Assembly: GCA_003225175.1 (NCBI GenBank)
Contig: QIBA01000040.1
Coordinates: 1-64,000, forward strand
DNA from: Acidobacteriota bacterium
GTDB taxonomy: Bacteria > Acidobacteriota > Terriglobia > Terriglobales > Acidobacteriaceae
Length of the DNA stretch: 64,000 nt
Direction: 5' to 3'
Shown here: in pieces, positions 45,414-54,993 of the stretch
Numbering within the stretch: the first letter of the stretch is position 1
Layout: each line of letters starts with the position of its first letter
Notes under the pieces: model-generated
The model's database searches: none
What the model was told of the DNA's origin: nothing
What the model saw: only the letters and a program-made list of their open reading frames with translations
Program-made: the position numbers and the translations under genes

Positions 45414-47393
45414 ATGAGCATTTGCCGAAGCGCTGCGGAGTTTCTAGCCAGATCTGCAATTTTATTCCCGGTATTCGCATTATGGTTTTCTGCATCCACG
45501 GCGGCACAAACAAGTTTCGAATTGCGTTCGCCGGACAATCGTATCCAAGTCAGAATCCGCGCTAGCGCTGCAATCCAGTACGACGTGCTTCTAGGTGGCA
45601 GAACTCTGCTTGAGAACAGCACGTTTTCTCTCGACATCGACCACAAAAAGCTGGGTCCGCAACCCAAGGTGATTGATTTGAAGGAGCGCGCCTCCGATCA
45701 GGTAATCAAGCCGGCAGTCCGCCAGAAATTTGCGCAGATTCGCGAGAACTACAAAGAGCTGCATCTCAGCATGTCGGGCGAATATGCCGTCGTCTTCCGT
45801 GCCTATAACGAAGGAGTCGCCTATCGGCTGGAGACTTCGTTGCCAACACGGCAAGTGAGGATCTACGGCGAGAAGGACAACTGGAATTTCCCTGCGAATT
45901 TCATCGTGTATTATCCGCAGGAAGACAGCTTCTTTTCCCATAACGAACGAAAATACCTGCCAGACTTTCTGAGTGGAATCAGTCCTGCTTCGTTAGCGAC
46001 GCTGCCGGCTGTGGTTGATGAAGGAGGCACAAAAATCGCGATCGCCGAGTCCGACGTCGAGGATTATCCCGGAATGTGGTTGCGCGGCACGAATGGAAAC
46101 GGGCTGGCTGCAGCTTTCCCTCCCTATCCGCTGAAGGAAAAGCTGGAAGGCGACCGCGACGTCAAGGTGGTCGAGAGTGCTGACTACATCGCCGTCACTT
46201 CGGGTACACGAACTTTCCCGTGGCGAGTGATTGGCATCGCGGAAAAAGACGGCGATTTGCTCACGAACCAACTGGTGTGGCTGCTCGAGAAGCCATCGCA
46301 ACTGCAGGACACCTCATGGATCAAACCCGGGAAAGTTTCATGGGACTGGTGGAATGCCAACAACATCGCTGGTGTCGACTTCAAATCGGGAATCAATACC
46401 AAGACTTACAAGTACTACATCGACTTCGCGGCGAAGTACAAGATTCCCTATGTAATCCTCGACGAGGGCTGGTACAAGCTGGGTAACGTGCTCTCTGTGG
46501 TTCCCGAAATCGACATGGAGGAAGTGACTGCCTACGCGAAACAGAAGAATGTAGGCGTCATTCTCTGGGTTGTGTGGAAGACACTAGACGATCAACTCAT
46601 TCCCGCGCTCGATCAGTACGAGAAATGGGGGATTAAGGGCATCAAAGTAGATTTCATGCAGCGCAGCGATCAGCTCGTGATGAACTTTTATCGCAAAGTA
46701 TGTATCGAAAGCGCCAAGAGGAAGATGCTAGTGGATTTCCATGGAGACCAAAAGCCTGCTTCGATGACGCGCACCTGGCCCAACCTGATCAATGCGGAAG
46801 GAGTGCGCGGGCTGGAGTGGAGCAAGTGGAGCGCCGAAGCGGAGCCGGAGCACAACGTCACGTTGCCCTTCACGCGTATGTTTCTTGGCCCCATGGACTA
46901 CACGCCAGGAGCCATGCGCAACGCGTCGAAGGCGAGTTTTGCTCCAATCTTTGCGCAGCCGATGTCGTTGGGTACGCGCTGCCATCAGCTCGCAATGTAT
47001 GTCGTGTATGAGGGCCCCCTACAGATGCTGGCAGATAGTCCCACGAGCTACCTGCGTGAGCCTGAAGCGATGCAATTTCTTGCTGCAGTCCCAACTGAGT
47101 GGGACGAGACCAGAGTGCTCGACGCAAAAATCGCGGATTACGTCGTCGTGGCCCGAAGGAATGGACAGGATTGGTACATCGGCGCAATGACAGATTGGAC
47201 TCCTCGCAGCTTGGACATTGATTTGTCTTTCCTGCCTGAAGGAAGTTTCACGATGGACGCGTACCAGGATGGAGTGAACGCCGACAAGCTTGCCAGCGAC
47301 TACAAGAAGACGACCACTCAAGTAGGGAAGGGAAGCAAGCTTACCATCAAGTTAGCACCAGGCGGTGGATGGACGGCGAGAATCCATCCCTGA
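45414..47393 (+). CDS. Secreted glycoside hydrolase family 97
   Basis: 659 aa from ATG 45414, with a signal peptide ending near 'STAAQ'. The N-terminal beta-super-sandwich begins 'SFELRSPDNRIQVRI', the barrel contains 'GKVSWDWWNANNIAGVDF', 'ILDEGWYKLG', 'GIKVDFMQRSD' and 'INAEGVRGLEW', and a C-terminal beta domain closes the protein; this is the complete GH97 layout. In this family the Asp of 'KVDFM' is the nucleophile of the retaining (alpha-galactosidase-type) branch, whereas inverting alpha-glucosidases lack it, so retaining activity is likelier. It is paired with the GH29 gene. Confidence 0.9.
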   Translation: MSICRSAAEFLARSAILFPVFALWFSASTAAQTSFELRSPDNRIQVRIRASAAIQYDVLLGGRTLLENSTFSLDIDHKKLGPQPKVIDLKERASDQVIKPAVRQKFAQIRENYKELHLSMSGEYAVVFRAYNEGVAYRLETSLPTRQVRIYGEKDNWNFPANFIVYYPQEDSFFSHNERKYLPDFLSGISPASLATLPAVVDEGGTKIAIAESDVEDYPGMWLRGTNGNGLAAAFPPYPLKEKLEGDRDVKVVESADYIAVTSGTRTFPWRVIGIAEKDGDLLTNQLVWLLEKPSQLQDTSWIKPGKVSWDWWNANNIAGVDFKSGINTKTYKYYIDFAAKYKIPYVILDEGWYKLGNVLSVVPEIDMEEVTAYAKQKNVGVILWVVWKTLDDQLIPALDQYEKWGIKGIKVDFMQRSDQLVMNFYRKVCIESAKRKMLVDFHGDQKPASMTRTWPNLINAEGVRGLEWSKWSAEAEPEHNVTLPFTRMFLGPMDYTPGAMRNASKASFAPIFAQPMSLGTRCHQLAMYVVYEGPLQMLADSPTSYLREPEAMQFLAAVPTEWDETRVLDAKIADYVVVARRNGQDWYIGAMTDWTPRSLDIDLSFLPEGSFTMDAYQDGVNADKLASDYKKTTTQVGKGSKLTIKLAPGGGWTARIHP

Positions 47394-47427
47394 GAGTGTT
47401 AGGAAGGGCATCGGCTTCATTGCCGCT

Positions 47428-47578
47428 AACTTACGCGCTTCGGGCCGCCCTCGGCCGAGCACGTTATCGAACTTCGTGACTGTTTGCTCGGGCGATTTCT
47501 TGATTTGAATTGGATTGCGGAATTACTCACTCACGACGTTTCCACGTGCCCGGCCGAGGGCGGCCGGAAGCACGTAAC
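47428..47578. repeat. REP-like inverted repeat pair between convergent genes
   Basis: Two ~34-base arms in opposite orientation, ~47430-47463 and ~47542-47575, share the core GGCCGCCCTCGGCC with CACGT at one end and GCTTC at the other. Each core is itself nearly palindromic. They lie between the convergent GH97 and prolyl oligopeptidase genes. The layout is that of a REP doublet and may also act as a transcription end. Confidence 0.7.
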
Positions 47579-47606
47579 CTTAATGGACCGGACCTATGTC
47601 CTCTCT

Positions 47607-49742
47607 CTACTTCCCAGTCGTTTCGTTCCACAAGAAAGCCAACTCATCTGCCGTGTCGTTAACCAGCTGCTGAATCGATATTCCCGAGCTGTGCCCCGCT
47701 TTAGTCTCGTAGTGCAGCAACACTGGACGATCGCTTCCATCTTCCGCTTGCAGCAGGGCCGTCATTTTGCGAGCGTGCAGCGGAGCGACACGTGTATCTG
47801 AATCGCCAGTGTTCAGCATGATCGCCGGATATTTCGTCCCCGCCTTCACGTTCTGATACGGCGAGTACTTGATCAGATACGCATACTGGTGAGGTTCTTC
47901 CGCCGATCCGTATTCCGAAGTCCACCAGCGCCCGACGAGGAACTTGTGGAAGCGAATCATGTCGAGCAGGGGATATCCGACCCAGATCGCACCAAACAGA
48001 TTCGGACGTTGCGTGAGCGCGGCACCCATCAGTAAACCGCCGTTGGAGCGTCCACGAATAGCCAGCCGCGCAGGCGAGGTGTACTTGTTCGCAATAAGGT
48101 ATTCTGCAGCCGAGAAGAAATCCTCAAAGACGTTCTGCTTCTTCTCGAACATGCCGGCTTTGTGCCAGGCTTCGCCGTACTCGCCTCCGCCGCGCAAATT
48201 AGGTTGAGCATAGAATCCGCCTTGCTCCATCCACCACGCATACTCGGGATTCCAATGCGCGGTCTGCGAAAGTAGGAACCCCCCGTAGGCATACATCAGC
48301 GTAGGCACGCTTCCATCCTGCTTCAGTCCCTTTTTGGAAGAGATGAACATCGGCACGCGTGTGCCGTCTCTCGAGTTGTAGAAGACCTGCTTTACTTCGT
48401 AGGCCTCGGAGTTGAATGGGACCTTGGGTTTCGCGAAGACTTCGACTTTTCCTGTGGACACGTCGTAGTGATAGACAGCCGGAGGAATATTGAATGAGTC
48501 AAAGGTGTAAAACCCGTGCCTGGAATCCTCGCGCCCAAAGACGTCACTGGCAGAGCCCAAATCGCGGTACTGAATGGTGCCCGTTTGTTTGCCATCGAGG
48601 GTAAAGATGCGCGTCTGAGTGACGACATCGTGCAGACCAGTCACGAACAACTTCCCGCCGACAATTGAGATTCCCGAAATAGTATCTTTGCTTTCGGGAA
48701 CAATGACCTGCCACTTGTCCGGAGCCGGATCCTTCATGCTGATCTTCACGACGCGATAGTTCTCCGCCTCATAGTCGGTCAGCACATAAAGGTCATCTTC
48801 ATAGTTCACCGGCGTGAAACGACTATCGATGCCATGGATGACTTCCCGCAGTTCGGAATCCGCCTTTCGCAGATCCTTAGCGTAGATGTCAACCCGCTTA
48901 GCGGGGACGCCGTGTCCGACGGCGATGAGTAGGTAGCGGCCATTTTCTGTGATCTCGGGAGAGATCAACTCCATTTGTCCGAATTTTTCTCCTTTATATT
49001 CCTTGCCGAAGACAAGTTCATCCGACTCTAACGGGGTGCCTACCTTGTGGTAGTACACGATCGTGCCGGTAGGTTCGTACTTGGCGTAGTACAGTCCCTC
49101 CTTATCCGGCGCCAGGCTTACGCCGCTGTAGCGGGCGCGCGGAAGCACATCGGCAAGGTCTTTGCGACTGCTTACATGCATCAGGTGGACGGTTTGTTCG
49201 TCAGCCCCGCCTTCACGCACTCCGTAGACGAGGAGCGAACCATCTTTAGAAACGTCGCTAATGTGAACTGACGTATTCTGATCGGCGCTCAGCTTCGTCG
49301 CATCAATCAGCCGCTCGTCACTGCCGTGCAGACCTTTGCGAATGTAAATCGACGCCTGATTCTCGTCGGGTAGACGCTTGTTATAGAAATAGGTGTCGTT
49401 GCGCTCAGTTGGAATTCCGATCGTCTCGATGTGCTCCAATTCCGTGAGACGGTTAACGATCTCCGGCCTGATCTTCACCTGCGACAAATATTGCTGCGTA
49501 TAGCGCGTCTGAGCGACGATCCACGCCCGCGTCTCTGGGCTGTTCTGATCCTCGAGCCAGCGATACGGATCGGTGAGAGAGTGTCCCGAAACGGTATCGG
49601 TTATGGGCTTGGCTTCTGTCGGCGGCGGAGGCGGGAGGATGATTCCGTTTCGTCCATGAACTTCTTTTTTCTGTGGGAGGTCAGCTGCCGTAGCAGCGAA
49701 GCAGGAAAGAAGCGCGAAGACAAAGACCGACCGGATTTTCAT
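47607..49742 (-). CDS. Secreted prolyl oligopeptidase family protease (S9A)
   Basis: 711 aa from the ATG at 49742, where the signal peptide 'MKIRSVFVFALLSCFAATAA' starts; the ATG at 49787 is rejected. The N-terminal part 'LTDPYRWLED' leads into a seven-bladed propeller, and the C-terminal alpha/beta hydrolase domain has 'AIRGRSNGGLLMGA' (Ser), 'NTGDSDTRVAPLHA' (Asp) and 'ETKAGHSSG' (His). It cuts short peptides after proline. Length is normal for S9A. It is probably periplasmic and stands between two other minus/plus units without an obvious operon partner. Confidence 0.94.
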   Translation of the reverse strand: MKIRSVFVFALLSCFAATAADLPQKKEVHGRNGIILPPPPPTEAKPITDTVSGHSLTDPYRWLEDQNSPETRAWIVAQTRYTQQYLSQVKIRPEIVNRLTELEHIETIGIPTERNDTYFYNKRLPDENQASIYIRKGLHGSDERLIDATKLSADQNTSVHISDVSKDGSLLVYGVREGGADEQTVHLMHVSSRKDLADVLPRARYSGVSLAPDKEGLYYAKYEPTGTIVYYHKVGTPLESDELVFGKEYKGEKFGQMELISPEITENGRYLLIAVGHGVPAKRVDIYAKDLRKADSELREVIHGIDSRFTPVNYEDDLYVLTDYEAENYRVVKISMKDPAPDKWQVIVPESKDTISGISIVGGKLFVTGLHDVVTQTRIFTLDGKQTGTIQYRDLGSASDVFGREDSRHGFYTFDSFNIPPAVYHYDVSTGKVEVFAKPKVPFNSEAYEVKQVFYNSRDGTRVPMFISSKKGLKQDGSVPTLMYAYGGFLLSQTAHWNPEYAWWMEQGGFYAQPNLRGGGEYGEAWHKAGMFEKKQNVFEDFFSAAEYLIANKYTSPARLAIRGRSNGGLLMGAALTQRPNLFGAIWVGYPLLDMIRFHKFLVGRWWTSEYGSAEEPHQYAYLIKYSPYQNVKAGTKYPAIMLNTGDSDTRVAPLHARKMTALLQAEDGSDRPVLLHYETKAGHSSGISIQQLVNDTADELAFLWNETTGK

Positions 49743-49829
49743 GAGCAAAGTTTTACGGCAGGGAACAGCTAATAGGCAAGAGACCATAAGAAATAAGTCA
49801 GCTTTCGACTATTGCCTATTGCAAGCTTC

Positions 49830-51641
49830 CTACGTGACGCTCACTTCCTCGTAAGTGCCGTATACTTCGCGCAGCGCATTGCAGATTTCACCCACAGTTG
49901 CGTAGGCGCGCACTGCATCGATGATGTACGGCATTGTATTCGCGTCGGACATTCTCCCGTCGGCTTTCACCACAGGATCCTGCGCAGCGGCTTTCTTGAG
50001 CGCATCGAGGCTGCGCTTGACTTCTTCGTTTGAGCGACGCGCCTTCAGGGCATCGAGCTTCTTCGTCTGGTGACTCGCTACTTCCCGATGGTCGATGTAG
50101 AGGATCTTGGGAGGAGTTTCTTCGATGACAAATTCGTTGGCTCCGACGATGAGCTTCTCCTTATTCTCGACCGCCCGTTGATACTGATAAGCGGCCTCGG
50201 CAATTTCTCTTTGCGGATATCCGCGCTCGATAGCCTTCACCATGCCGCCCATCGCGTCGAGTTTGTTGAAGTAGTCAAAAGCTCCTTTCTCCATATCGAG
50301 CGTCAGCCTCTCGACGAAGTATGAACCGCCCAGCGGATCGACTGTTTGCGCTACTCCAGATTCATACGCGATCACTTGTTGTGTCCGCAGGGCTATGCGA
50401 GCTGCATCTTCCGTGGGAAGCGCAAGCGCCTCGTCGTAACTGTCTGTGTGCAGCGACTGCGTTCCGCCCAGAACAGCAGCGAGAGCCTGGATGGCTGTTC
50501 GCGCAATGTTGTTCAGCGGCTGTTGTGCTGTGAGAGATACGCCGGCAGTCTGAGTGTGAAAACGCATCAGCCAGGTGCGCGCATTCTTCGCGTCGAAGCG
50601 ATCCTTCATGAGCTGGCACCAGATCTTGCGTGAGGCGCGGAATTTTGCGATCTCTTCAAAGAAGTCGTTATGTGAATTAAAGAAGAAGCTTAGTCGAGGT
50701 CCGAATTCATCGATGTTCAATCCACGGCGCCGAGCCCATTCAACGTATTCGACTCCGTCGTAAATCGTGAACGCGAGTTCCTGCAGGGCAGTCGATCCAG
50801 CCTCACGGATGTGATATCCGCTAATGGAAATCGTGTTGAATTTCGGTGTGAAGTGCGTACCAAACTCGAAGGTGTCGATCACCAGGCGCATGGAAGGAGC
50901 GGGCGGATAGATGTATTCCTTCTGCGCGATGTATTCCTTCAGGATGTCGTTTTGAATTGTCCCCGAAACTTTCTTCCAATCGGCGCCTTGCTTCTCCGCG
51001 ACCACGAGATACATTGCCCACAATACCGAGGCAGGCGAATTGATGGTCATCGAGACCGTGGTCTTCTCGAGATCGATGCCGTTGAAGAGGATCTCCATAT
51101 CCTCAAGCGAATCGATGGCGACGCCGCATTTGCCAACTTCGCCTTCGCTCTCCACCGCATCGGAATCGAATCCCATGAGCGTAGGCAGATCGAAGGCGAC
51201 AGAGAGTCCGCCGCCTCCGTGAGAAAGTAGGTATTTGTAGCGCTGATTCGTCTCCTCTGGCGACGCGAAGCCGGAGAATTGGCGCATCGTCCAGAGCTTG
51301 CCGCGATAGCCAGAGGCGTGGATTCCGCGTGTATACGGCGAATGTCCAGGAAAGCCTAAATATTTTTCCGCACTCCAATCTTCAGGCAAATCAGCCTGCG
51401 TGTAGAGTCGCCGCACCGGCATTCCCGAAATGGTTGTAAAGCGGGCATCGCCGTTTCCCTCGAGATTGACTCCAGAGCGCGCGCCGATCGGCTGCTCTGG
51501 AGCCTTCTCCAGCGCAGGCAGCAGCGTTTTCTCTGCCCATTCCTTCTCTGCAGGCGAGGGGTGGCGTCCTTCGAATGTGTCGCAGATAGGACTTTCGGCC
51601 AGAATTCGAGGGCCGCTCTTGCTGTTCTTCTCAGCGCACAT
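49830..51641 (-). CDS. Methylmalonyl-CoA-mutase-type catalytic (large) subunit without B12 domain
   Basis: 603 aa. The N-terminal TIM-barrel mutase domain is complete: '[20 protein letters not shown]' type residues, '[20 protein letters not shown]', '[16 protein letters not shown]', '[15 protein letters not shown]' and '[19 protein letters not shown]'. The protein ends before any cobalamin-binding domain (no DxHxxG), as in the two-subunit acyl-CoA mutases (archaeal/ICM-type large subunits). It needs a separate B12-binding small subunit, not seen in this window. It rearranges a branched acyl-CoA, most likely methylmalonyl-CoA to succinyl-CoA, although isobutyryl- or ethylmalonyl-CoA type substrates cannot be excluded. 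Confidence 0.92.
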   Translation of the reverse strand: MCAEKNSKSGPRILAESPICDTFEGRHPSPAEKEWAEKTLLPALEKAPEQPIGARSGVNLEGNGDARFTTISGMPVRRLYTQADLPEDWSAEKYLGFPGHSPYTRGIHASGYRGKLWTMRQFSGFASPEETNQRYKYLLSHGGGGLSVAFDLPTLMGFDSDAVESEGEVGKCGVAIDSLEDMEILFNGIDLEKTTVSMTINSPASVLWAMYLVVAEKQGADWKKVSGTIQNDILKEYIAQKEYIYPPAPSMRLVIDTFEFGTHFTPKFNTISISGYHIREAGSTALQELAFTIYDGVEYVEWARRRGLNIDEFGPRLSFFFNSHNDFFEEIAKFRASRKIWCQLMKDRFDAKNARTWLMRFHTQTAGVSLTAQQPLNNIARTAIQALAAVLGGTQSLHTDSYDEALALPTEDAARIALRTQQVIAYESGVAQTVDPLGGSYFVERLTLDMEKGAFDYFNKLDAMGGMVKAIERGYPQREIAEAAYQYQRAVENKEKLIVGANEFVIEETPPKILYIDHREVASHQTKKLDALKARRSNEEVKRSLDALKKAAAQDPVVKADGRMSDANTMPYIIDAVRAYATVGEICNALREVYGTYEEVSVT

Positions 51642-52355
51642 GAGTTCCTGATGCCTGCCTATTCCGGGCGTTTACGACATGGTAGAAGCCGAACGATCCA
51701 TCATAAAGATGCCGAAGGGGCAGAGCAATGAAGGACGTTGACGTTTGGCGAGTGATCCCTGCTAATCGTTCATCCATCGGATCGCGTTGGTTTAGTCCCG
51801 GTTCACCAGAACCGGAAGAGCGTTAACATTCCCACAGCTACAAAAAGGAGGAGCAGTATTACTCCGATAATCAGCATCAGCAGGGCCCGCCTCTCTTGGC
51901 CTTCTTTCGGAATCGAAATGCCCAAGAAAGAGACGAACATCCAGAAGAGCGAACGATGAGGATCAGACTGCGACAGTTTTCTCTGACTCCGGACTGCGGG
52001 TGACCCGTTCCACTACTTTGACTATAACAAGGTGCCACCGTCTGCGCCTTGCAGGCGCCAGTAAGCCGCGAGAGAGAACCCGTTTTGAATTTCTGAGATC
52101 CCTGAGGAATGCTGATAAGTGTTTTCGAGCTGACGGAAATGCATGGAAGCTCCCTATTATCGCGACGTTGGATCGAATCTTTGCGAATCCATGTTATTTC
52201 CCTGCCTCTGCGCAGAACTTGCCAATTTCGGGCAGAATCTGAGGATATGGCAACCGAGGTCTGGAAATTTCCACAGGTATCTTCAATCGTTGCAAGCTGA
52301 TACAACAGGCAGCAGCTCCGGCGCATCGAAGATTTGGAGGGCAGATTCCATCACA
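51642..52355. other. Long gap with two doubtful tiny ORFs
   Basis: 714 bases between the mutase gene and the sigma factor. A 32-codon plus-strand ORF (51728-51826) has a fair ribosome site but no recognisable product. A hydrophobic minus-strand ORF is listed separately (51803-51940). A 7-bp perfect hairpin CCGGTTC/GAACCGG lies at 51798-51815. The part from ~52000 to 52355 probably holds the sigma-factor promoter and leader. Confidence 0.45.
51803..51940 (-). CDS. Possible 45-aa single-pass membrane peptide
   Basis: ATG at 51940, stop at 51803, 45 aa. A short charged section 'PKEGQERR' precedes one strongly hydrophobic helix 'LLMLIIGVILLLLFVAVGML' and a short aromatic tail. The composition looks like a genuine membrane peptide, but no ribosome site is seen and the family is unknown. 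Confidence 0.3.
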   Translation of the reverse strand: MFVSFLGISIPKEGQERRALLMLIIGVILLLLFVAVGMLTLFRFW

Positions 52356-53003
52356 GTGCCAACAGCACCGCTAAAGGAAAAAGCAGCCCAGCAGCCAAGA
52401 GCATCGGGCAAGAGGGCCTCAGCTTCCGGATTCAGCGAAGCTGAAGCCATCGAGCAGGCAAAAGGTGGAGACGCTTACGCCTTTGAGCAGCTCTATGGAC
52501 TGCACAAGCGCCGCGTGTATTCTCTGTGTCTCAGAATGACGGGAAATACCGCCGAAGCTGAGGATCTCACGCAAGAGGCGTTCCTTCAGCTTTACCGCAA
52601 AATTGCCACATTTCGCGGTGAATCGGCATTCTCCACCTGGTTGCATCGGCTCTCGGTGAACGTTGTGCTGATGCACCTGCGAAAGAAAGGGTTACCCGAA
52701 GTTTCGTTGGAAGAGACGCTGGAGCCGCAGCAGGAAGACGGTCCCAAAAAGGATATTGGCGCTCGCGACAACGTGCTCGCCGGCTCGATTGACCGTGTCA
52801 ATCTGGAGCGCGCAATCGAGAATCTGCCACCGGGGTATCGCATCATTTTTGTGCTGCATGACATCGAAGGATATGAGCACAATGAAATCGCGGAGATGAT
52901 GGGATGTTCCATCGGCAATAGCAAGTCGCAACTGCACAAGGCACGAATGAAACTCCGCGATCTGTTGAAGCAGAGCAAGGCAGAAAAGGCGGTGCGCCGA
53001 TGA
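52356..53003 (+). CDS. ECF (RpoE-type) RNA polymerase sigma factor
   Basis: 215 aa if the GTG at 52356 is used (GGAGG about 14 bases upstream); the frame is open to 52143 but that part has no family resemblance. Sigma region 2 has '[19 protein letters not shown]' and '[19 protein letters not shown]'; region 4 has '[20 protein letters not shown]' followed by '[16 protein letters not shown]'. It directs RNA polymerase to a small stress or envelope regulon. The stop overlaps the start of the anti-sigma gene (ATGA), so both are made together and the anti-sigma presumably holds it inactive. Confidence 0.93.
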   Translation: MPTAPLKEKAAQQPRASGKRASASGFSEAEAIEQAKGGDAYAFEQLYGLHKRRVYSLCLRMTGNTAEAEDLTQEAFLQLYRKIATFRGESAFSTWLHRLSVNVVLMHLRKKGLPEVSLEETLEPQQEDGPKKDIGARDNVLAGSIDRVNLERAIENLPPGYRIIFVLHDIEGYEHNEIAEMMGCSIGNSKSQLHKARMKLRDLLKQSKAEKAVRR

Positions 53004-53335
53004 GCGGCGGAGAACGTAAGAAAATGACGTGCGCCGAGTTTCAGGAAGTCCTGCCCTATATTTTCGAGAGCGGCGGCCACGCGACCGAGATGGAGCACCT
53101 GAAGAGCTGCCCCATCTGTACCGATCTGGTACAGGATCTGCGTTACATCGCTGATCAGGCGAAGCTGCTTCTGCCTCTTCGTGATCCCAGTCCCAAGGTC
53201 TGGGACAACATCCAGGATTCCCTGGAGCGCGAAGGCCTCGTTCGGCCACAAGCTAAGGCGCAAAGCGCCGGAAAAAAAAAAGTAGCTGAAGTAGGCAATC
53301 AGGTGATCGAGTCATCGGGTGATCGGGTGAAATAG
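53000..53335 (+). CDS. Zinc-finger anti-sigma factor (soluble, ZAS-like)
   Basis: 111 aa, ATGA overlap with the sigma gene. The N-terminal half carries '[14 protein letters not shown]', the His-x3-Cys-x2-Cys core of the zf-HC2/ZAS anti-sigma fold. No transmembrane helix, so it is a cytoplasmic regulator, perhaps redox- or metal-sensitive through the Cys/Zn site. The last ~9 codons run through an 8-bp tandem repeat (53305-53328), so the C-terminal tail appears to derive from a repeat that extended into the gene. Confidence 0.85.
   Translation: MSGGERKKMTCAEFQEVLPYIFESGGHATEMEHLKSCPICTDLVQDLRYIADQAKLLLPLRDPSPKVWDNIQDSLEREGLVRPQAKAQSAGKKKVAEVGNQVIESSGDRVK
53305..53328. repeat. 8-bp tandem repeat array 1 (three units)
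   Basis: Three octamers GATCGAGT, CATCGGGT and GATCGGGT, inside the 3' end of the anti-sigma gene. The same octamer recurs at 54863 and, reversed, at 53428 and 54967. Confidence 0.8.
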
Positions 53336-53427
53336 ATTTCTTCTCAGCTTTACAAGATATTTCCAAAATCGCGGCACCGGGCTTCTAGATCCTCTCATTC
53401 ACTCAAACGCCTCGCAGCTGTTCACTT

Positions 53428-53459
53428 CCCCCAATCCCCCAATCCGCCGATCCTCCGAT
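53428..53459. repeat. 8-bp tandem repeat array 2 (four units, reverse orientation)
   Basis: Four octamers CCCCCAAT, CCCCCAAT, CCGCCGAT and CCTCCGAT keep an exact 8-base period. On the other strand they read like diverged forms of the ATCGGGTG unit. It lies in the gap before the shikimate kinase gene. Confidence 0.65.
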
Positions 53460-53466
53460 TGGATTA

Positions 53467-53482
53467 CGAAGGTGCACCTTCG
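53467..53482. promoter_or_regulatory. Perfect 16-bp palindrome upstream of aroK
   Basis: CGAAGGTG/CACCTTCG, a perfect dyad 121 bases before the aroK start. It could be an operator for a dimeric regulator or a small REP core. No promoter box is clear around it. Confidence 0.4.
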
Positions 53483-53602
53483 CAGGTACTCCCGCCGGTT
53501 CCCTTTTGTGCTGAACTTCGGTGGTAGAATCCGGCCGAGAAGCGAATAAAAGCTGTGGTCTTCGACGGTTAGCTGAGCTGTGAAAGCTGTGGAACCCTGG
53601 CT

Positions 53603-54148
53603 ATGACGAGCGAAGCGGAGTTAGTTGTCCTCGTCGGATTCATGGGAGCCGGCAAGACTACTGTGGGCAGGGAACTCGCTCGGGTGTTGAACTGGTCTTT
53701 CTATGATCTTGACGCGCTCATCGAGGGGCGCACCGGTCGGACAGTTCCAGCGCTTTTTGTTGAGCGGGGTGAGTCGGCTTTTCGCAAGTTAGAAGCTCAA
53801 TTCTTGCGGGAGCTTCTCGAATCGCTCGGAGACGAGCCGGCCGCTATCGCTCTGGGTGGCGGTGCCTTCGTGCAGGAAGCAGTCCGGCAAATTATCCGCG
53901 ACCATTCCGCCTCTGTGGTGTATCTGGACGTAGGCCTGGAAGAGGCGTTGCGCCGTTGTGCCTCGGCGCCCGGTTATCGTCCGCTTCTGCAGGACGGCGA
54001 GCAGATTACTCTTTTGTATGAGGAGCGATTGCCTTTCTATCGTACCGCGCATGTCGCAGTGCGGACAGACGGAAAGACGCCGCTTGCGGTGGCCCAGGAG
54101 ATTGCTTCGACGTTGCAGTTGAGTCCAGGAAATCAGGAGGCTGAATGA
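53603..54148 (+). CDS. aroK: Shikimate kinase
   Basis: 181 aa P-loop kinase. Walker A 'GFMGAGKTTVG' at residues ~12-22, 'FYDLDALIEGRTGRTVPALF' with the shikimate-binding Asp pair, and 'ALGGGAFV' (substrate-binding GGG). Length matches the family. It phosphorylates shikimate at the 3-hydroxyl using ATP in the aromatic amino acid pathway. Its stop overlaps the ATG of the next gene (ATGA), so the secreted unknown protein is translationally coupled, with no evident functional link. Confidence 0.94.
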   Translation: MTSEAELVVLVGFMGAGKTTVGRELARVLNWSFYDLDALIEGRTGRTVPALFVERGESAFRKLEAQFLRELLESLGDEPAAIALGGGAFVQEAVRQIIRDHSASVVYLDVGLEEALRRCASAPGYRPLLQDGEQITLLYEERLPFYRTAHVAVRTDGKTPLAVAQEIASTLQLSPGNQEAE

Positions 54149-54858
54149 AATTGGCGTTTACTTCATTCGTCATGATGATGACGATCGCGTGCGCATTGGA
54201 GGCAAAGGCTCCAAGTTCACAGGTCATCGACTCGGGTAGCTTTGGAGTTTTTGTGAATGGCCGGCGTGTGGCGACCGAGACCTTCAAGATCGAACAGCGA
54301 TCCGGTGGAAGCACGGCAAAATCTGAACTGAAGGTTGAGGACGGTTCACTCCAGCGTTCTGAAATGGAACTTACCGACCGTGGAGAAATTATCCGCTACG
54401 GATGGCAGCAGGACAAACCGACGAAGGCCGAGCTCTCCGTCGTGCCGAAGGACGAGTTTCTGAGCGAAGTCATCAACACGGGCTCAAACCAAAAGTCATT
54501 CAATGTGCCGCACCTCATGCCACACTCGACTCCAATTCTCGATGACAACTTCTTCCTGCATCGGGAGATCCTGATTTGGCGTTACCTAGCGATGGGGTGT
54601 ACTTCGAAGCCGGAGGGATTGAGCTGCAATTCCGCTCCGCTGCAATTTGGCGTATTGATACCTACTCAGCACGCGTCGGAGGTGGTGACGGTTGATTTCA
54701 AAGGCAAGGAAAAGATTTCGTTGAAAGGGAAGGATGTAGAATGCACCAGCTTCCGCCTCCACAGTGACGACAGCAACCTGCTCATTTATATGGACGATCA
54801 AAAAAAGGTCATAAGAATGGCGGCCTCAGCCTCGGGCTTGGAGGTCGTGCGAGACTAA
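54145..54858 (+). CDS. Secreted protein of unknown function
   Basis: 237 aa with a signal peptide ('LAFTSFVMMMTIACALEAKA'). The mature protein is beta-rich: 'SFGVFVNGRRVATETFKIEQ' near the start and alternating hydrophobic strands thereafter, ending with 'SFRLHSDDSNLLIYMDDQKK'. It resembles the outer-membrane-associated 'DUF3108/DUF6134-like' beta proteins in style, but I cannot name the family. It overlaps aroK by 4 bases. Confidence 0.75.
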   Translation: MKLAFTSFVMMMTIACALEAKAPSSQVIDSGSFGVFVNGRRVATETFKIEQRSGGSTAKSELKVEDGSLQRSEMELTDRGEIIRYGWQQDKPTKAELSVVPKDEFLSEVINTGSNQKSFNVPHLMPHSTPILDDNFFLHREILIWRYLAMGCTSKPEGLSCNSAPLQFGVLIPTQHASEVVTVDFKGKEKISLKGKDVECTSFRLHSDDSNLLIYMDDQKKVIRMAASASGLEVVRD

Positions 54859-54862
54859 GAAG

Positions 54863-54894
54863 AATCGGGTGATCGGGTCATCGGGTGATCGGGT
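54863..54894. repeat. 8-bp tandem repeat array 3 (four units)
   Basis: AATCGGGT, GATCGGGT, CATCGGGT, GATCGGGT in series, starting five bases after the stop of the secreted-protein gene. With the reversed array 72 bases further on it can form a long stem-loop before the transporter gene. Confidence 0.85.
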
Positions 54895-54966
54895 GAAGTA
54901 AGATCGCGAATGATCAGGGCGCCTAACGTGATCGGAAATCGGAGTATTCATTTACTTCGCCTAATG

Positions 54967-54990
54967 ACTCGATCACCCGATCATCCGATA
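54967..54990. repeat. 8-bp tandem repeat array 4 (three units, reversed)
   Basis: ACTCGATC, ACCCGATC and ATCCGATA, the reverse complement of the unit in array 3. It ends three bases before the ATG of the AI-2E-type transporter, so pairing with array 3 could mask the start region. Confidence 0.8.
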
Positions 54991-54993
54991 CGT

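Noticed and set aside
51877-52326. 149-aa minus-strand ORF before the sigma gene
   Set aside because: Its composition is unlike a protein, it overlaps the sigma-factor leader and no start signal is seen.
53505-53530. TTGTGC ... TAGAAT as an aroK promoter
   Set aside because: Spacing of 13 bases is too short for a normal sigma-70 promoter.
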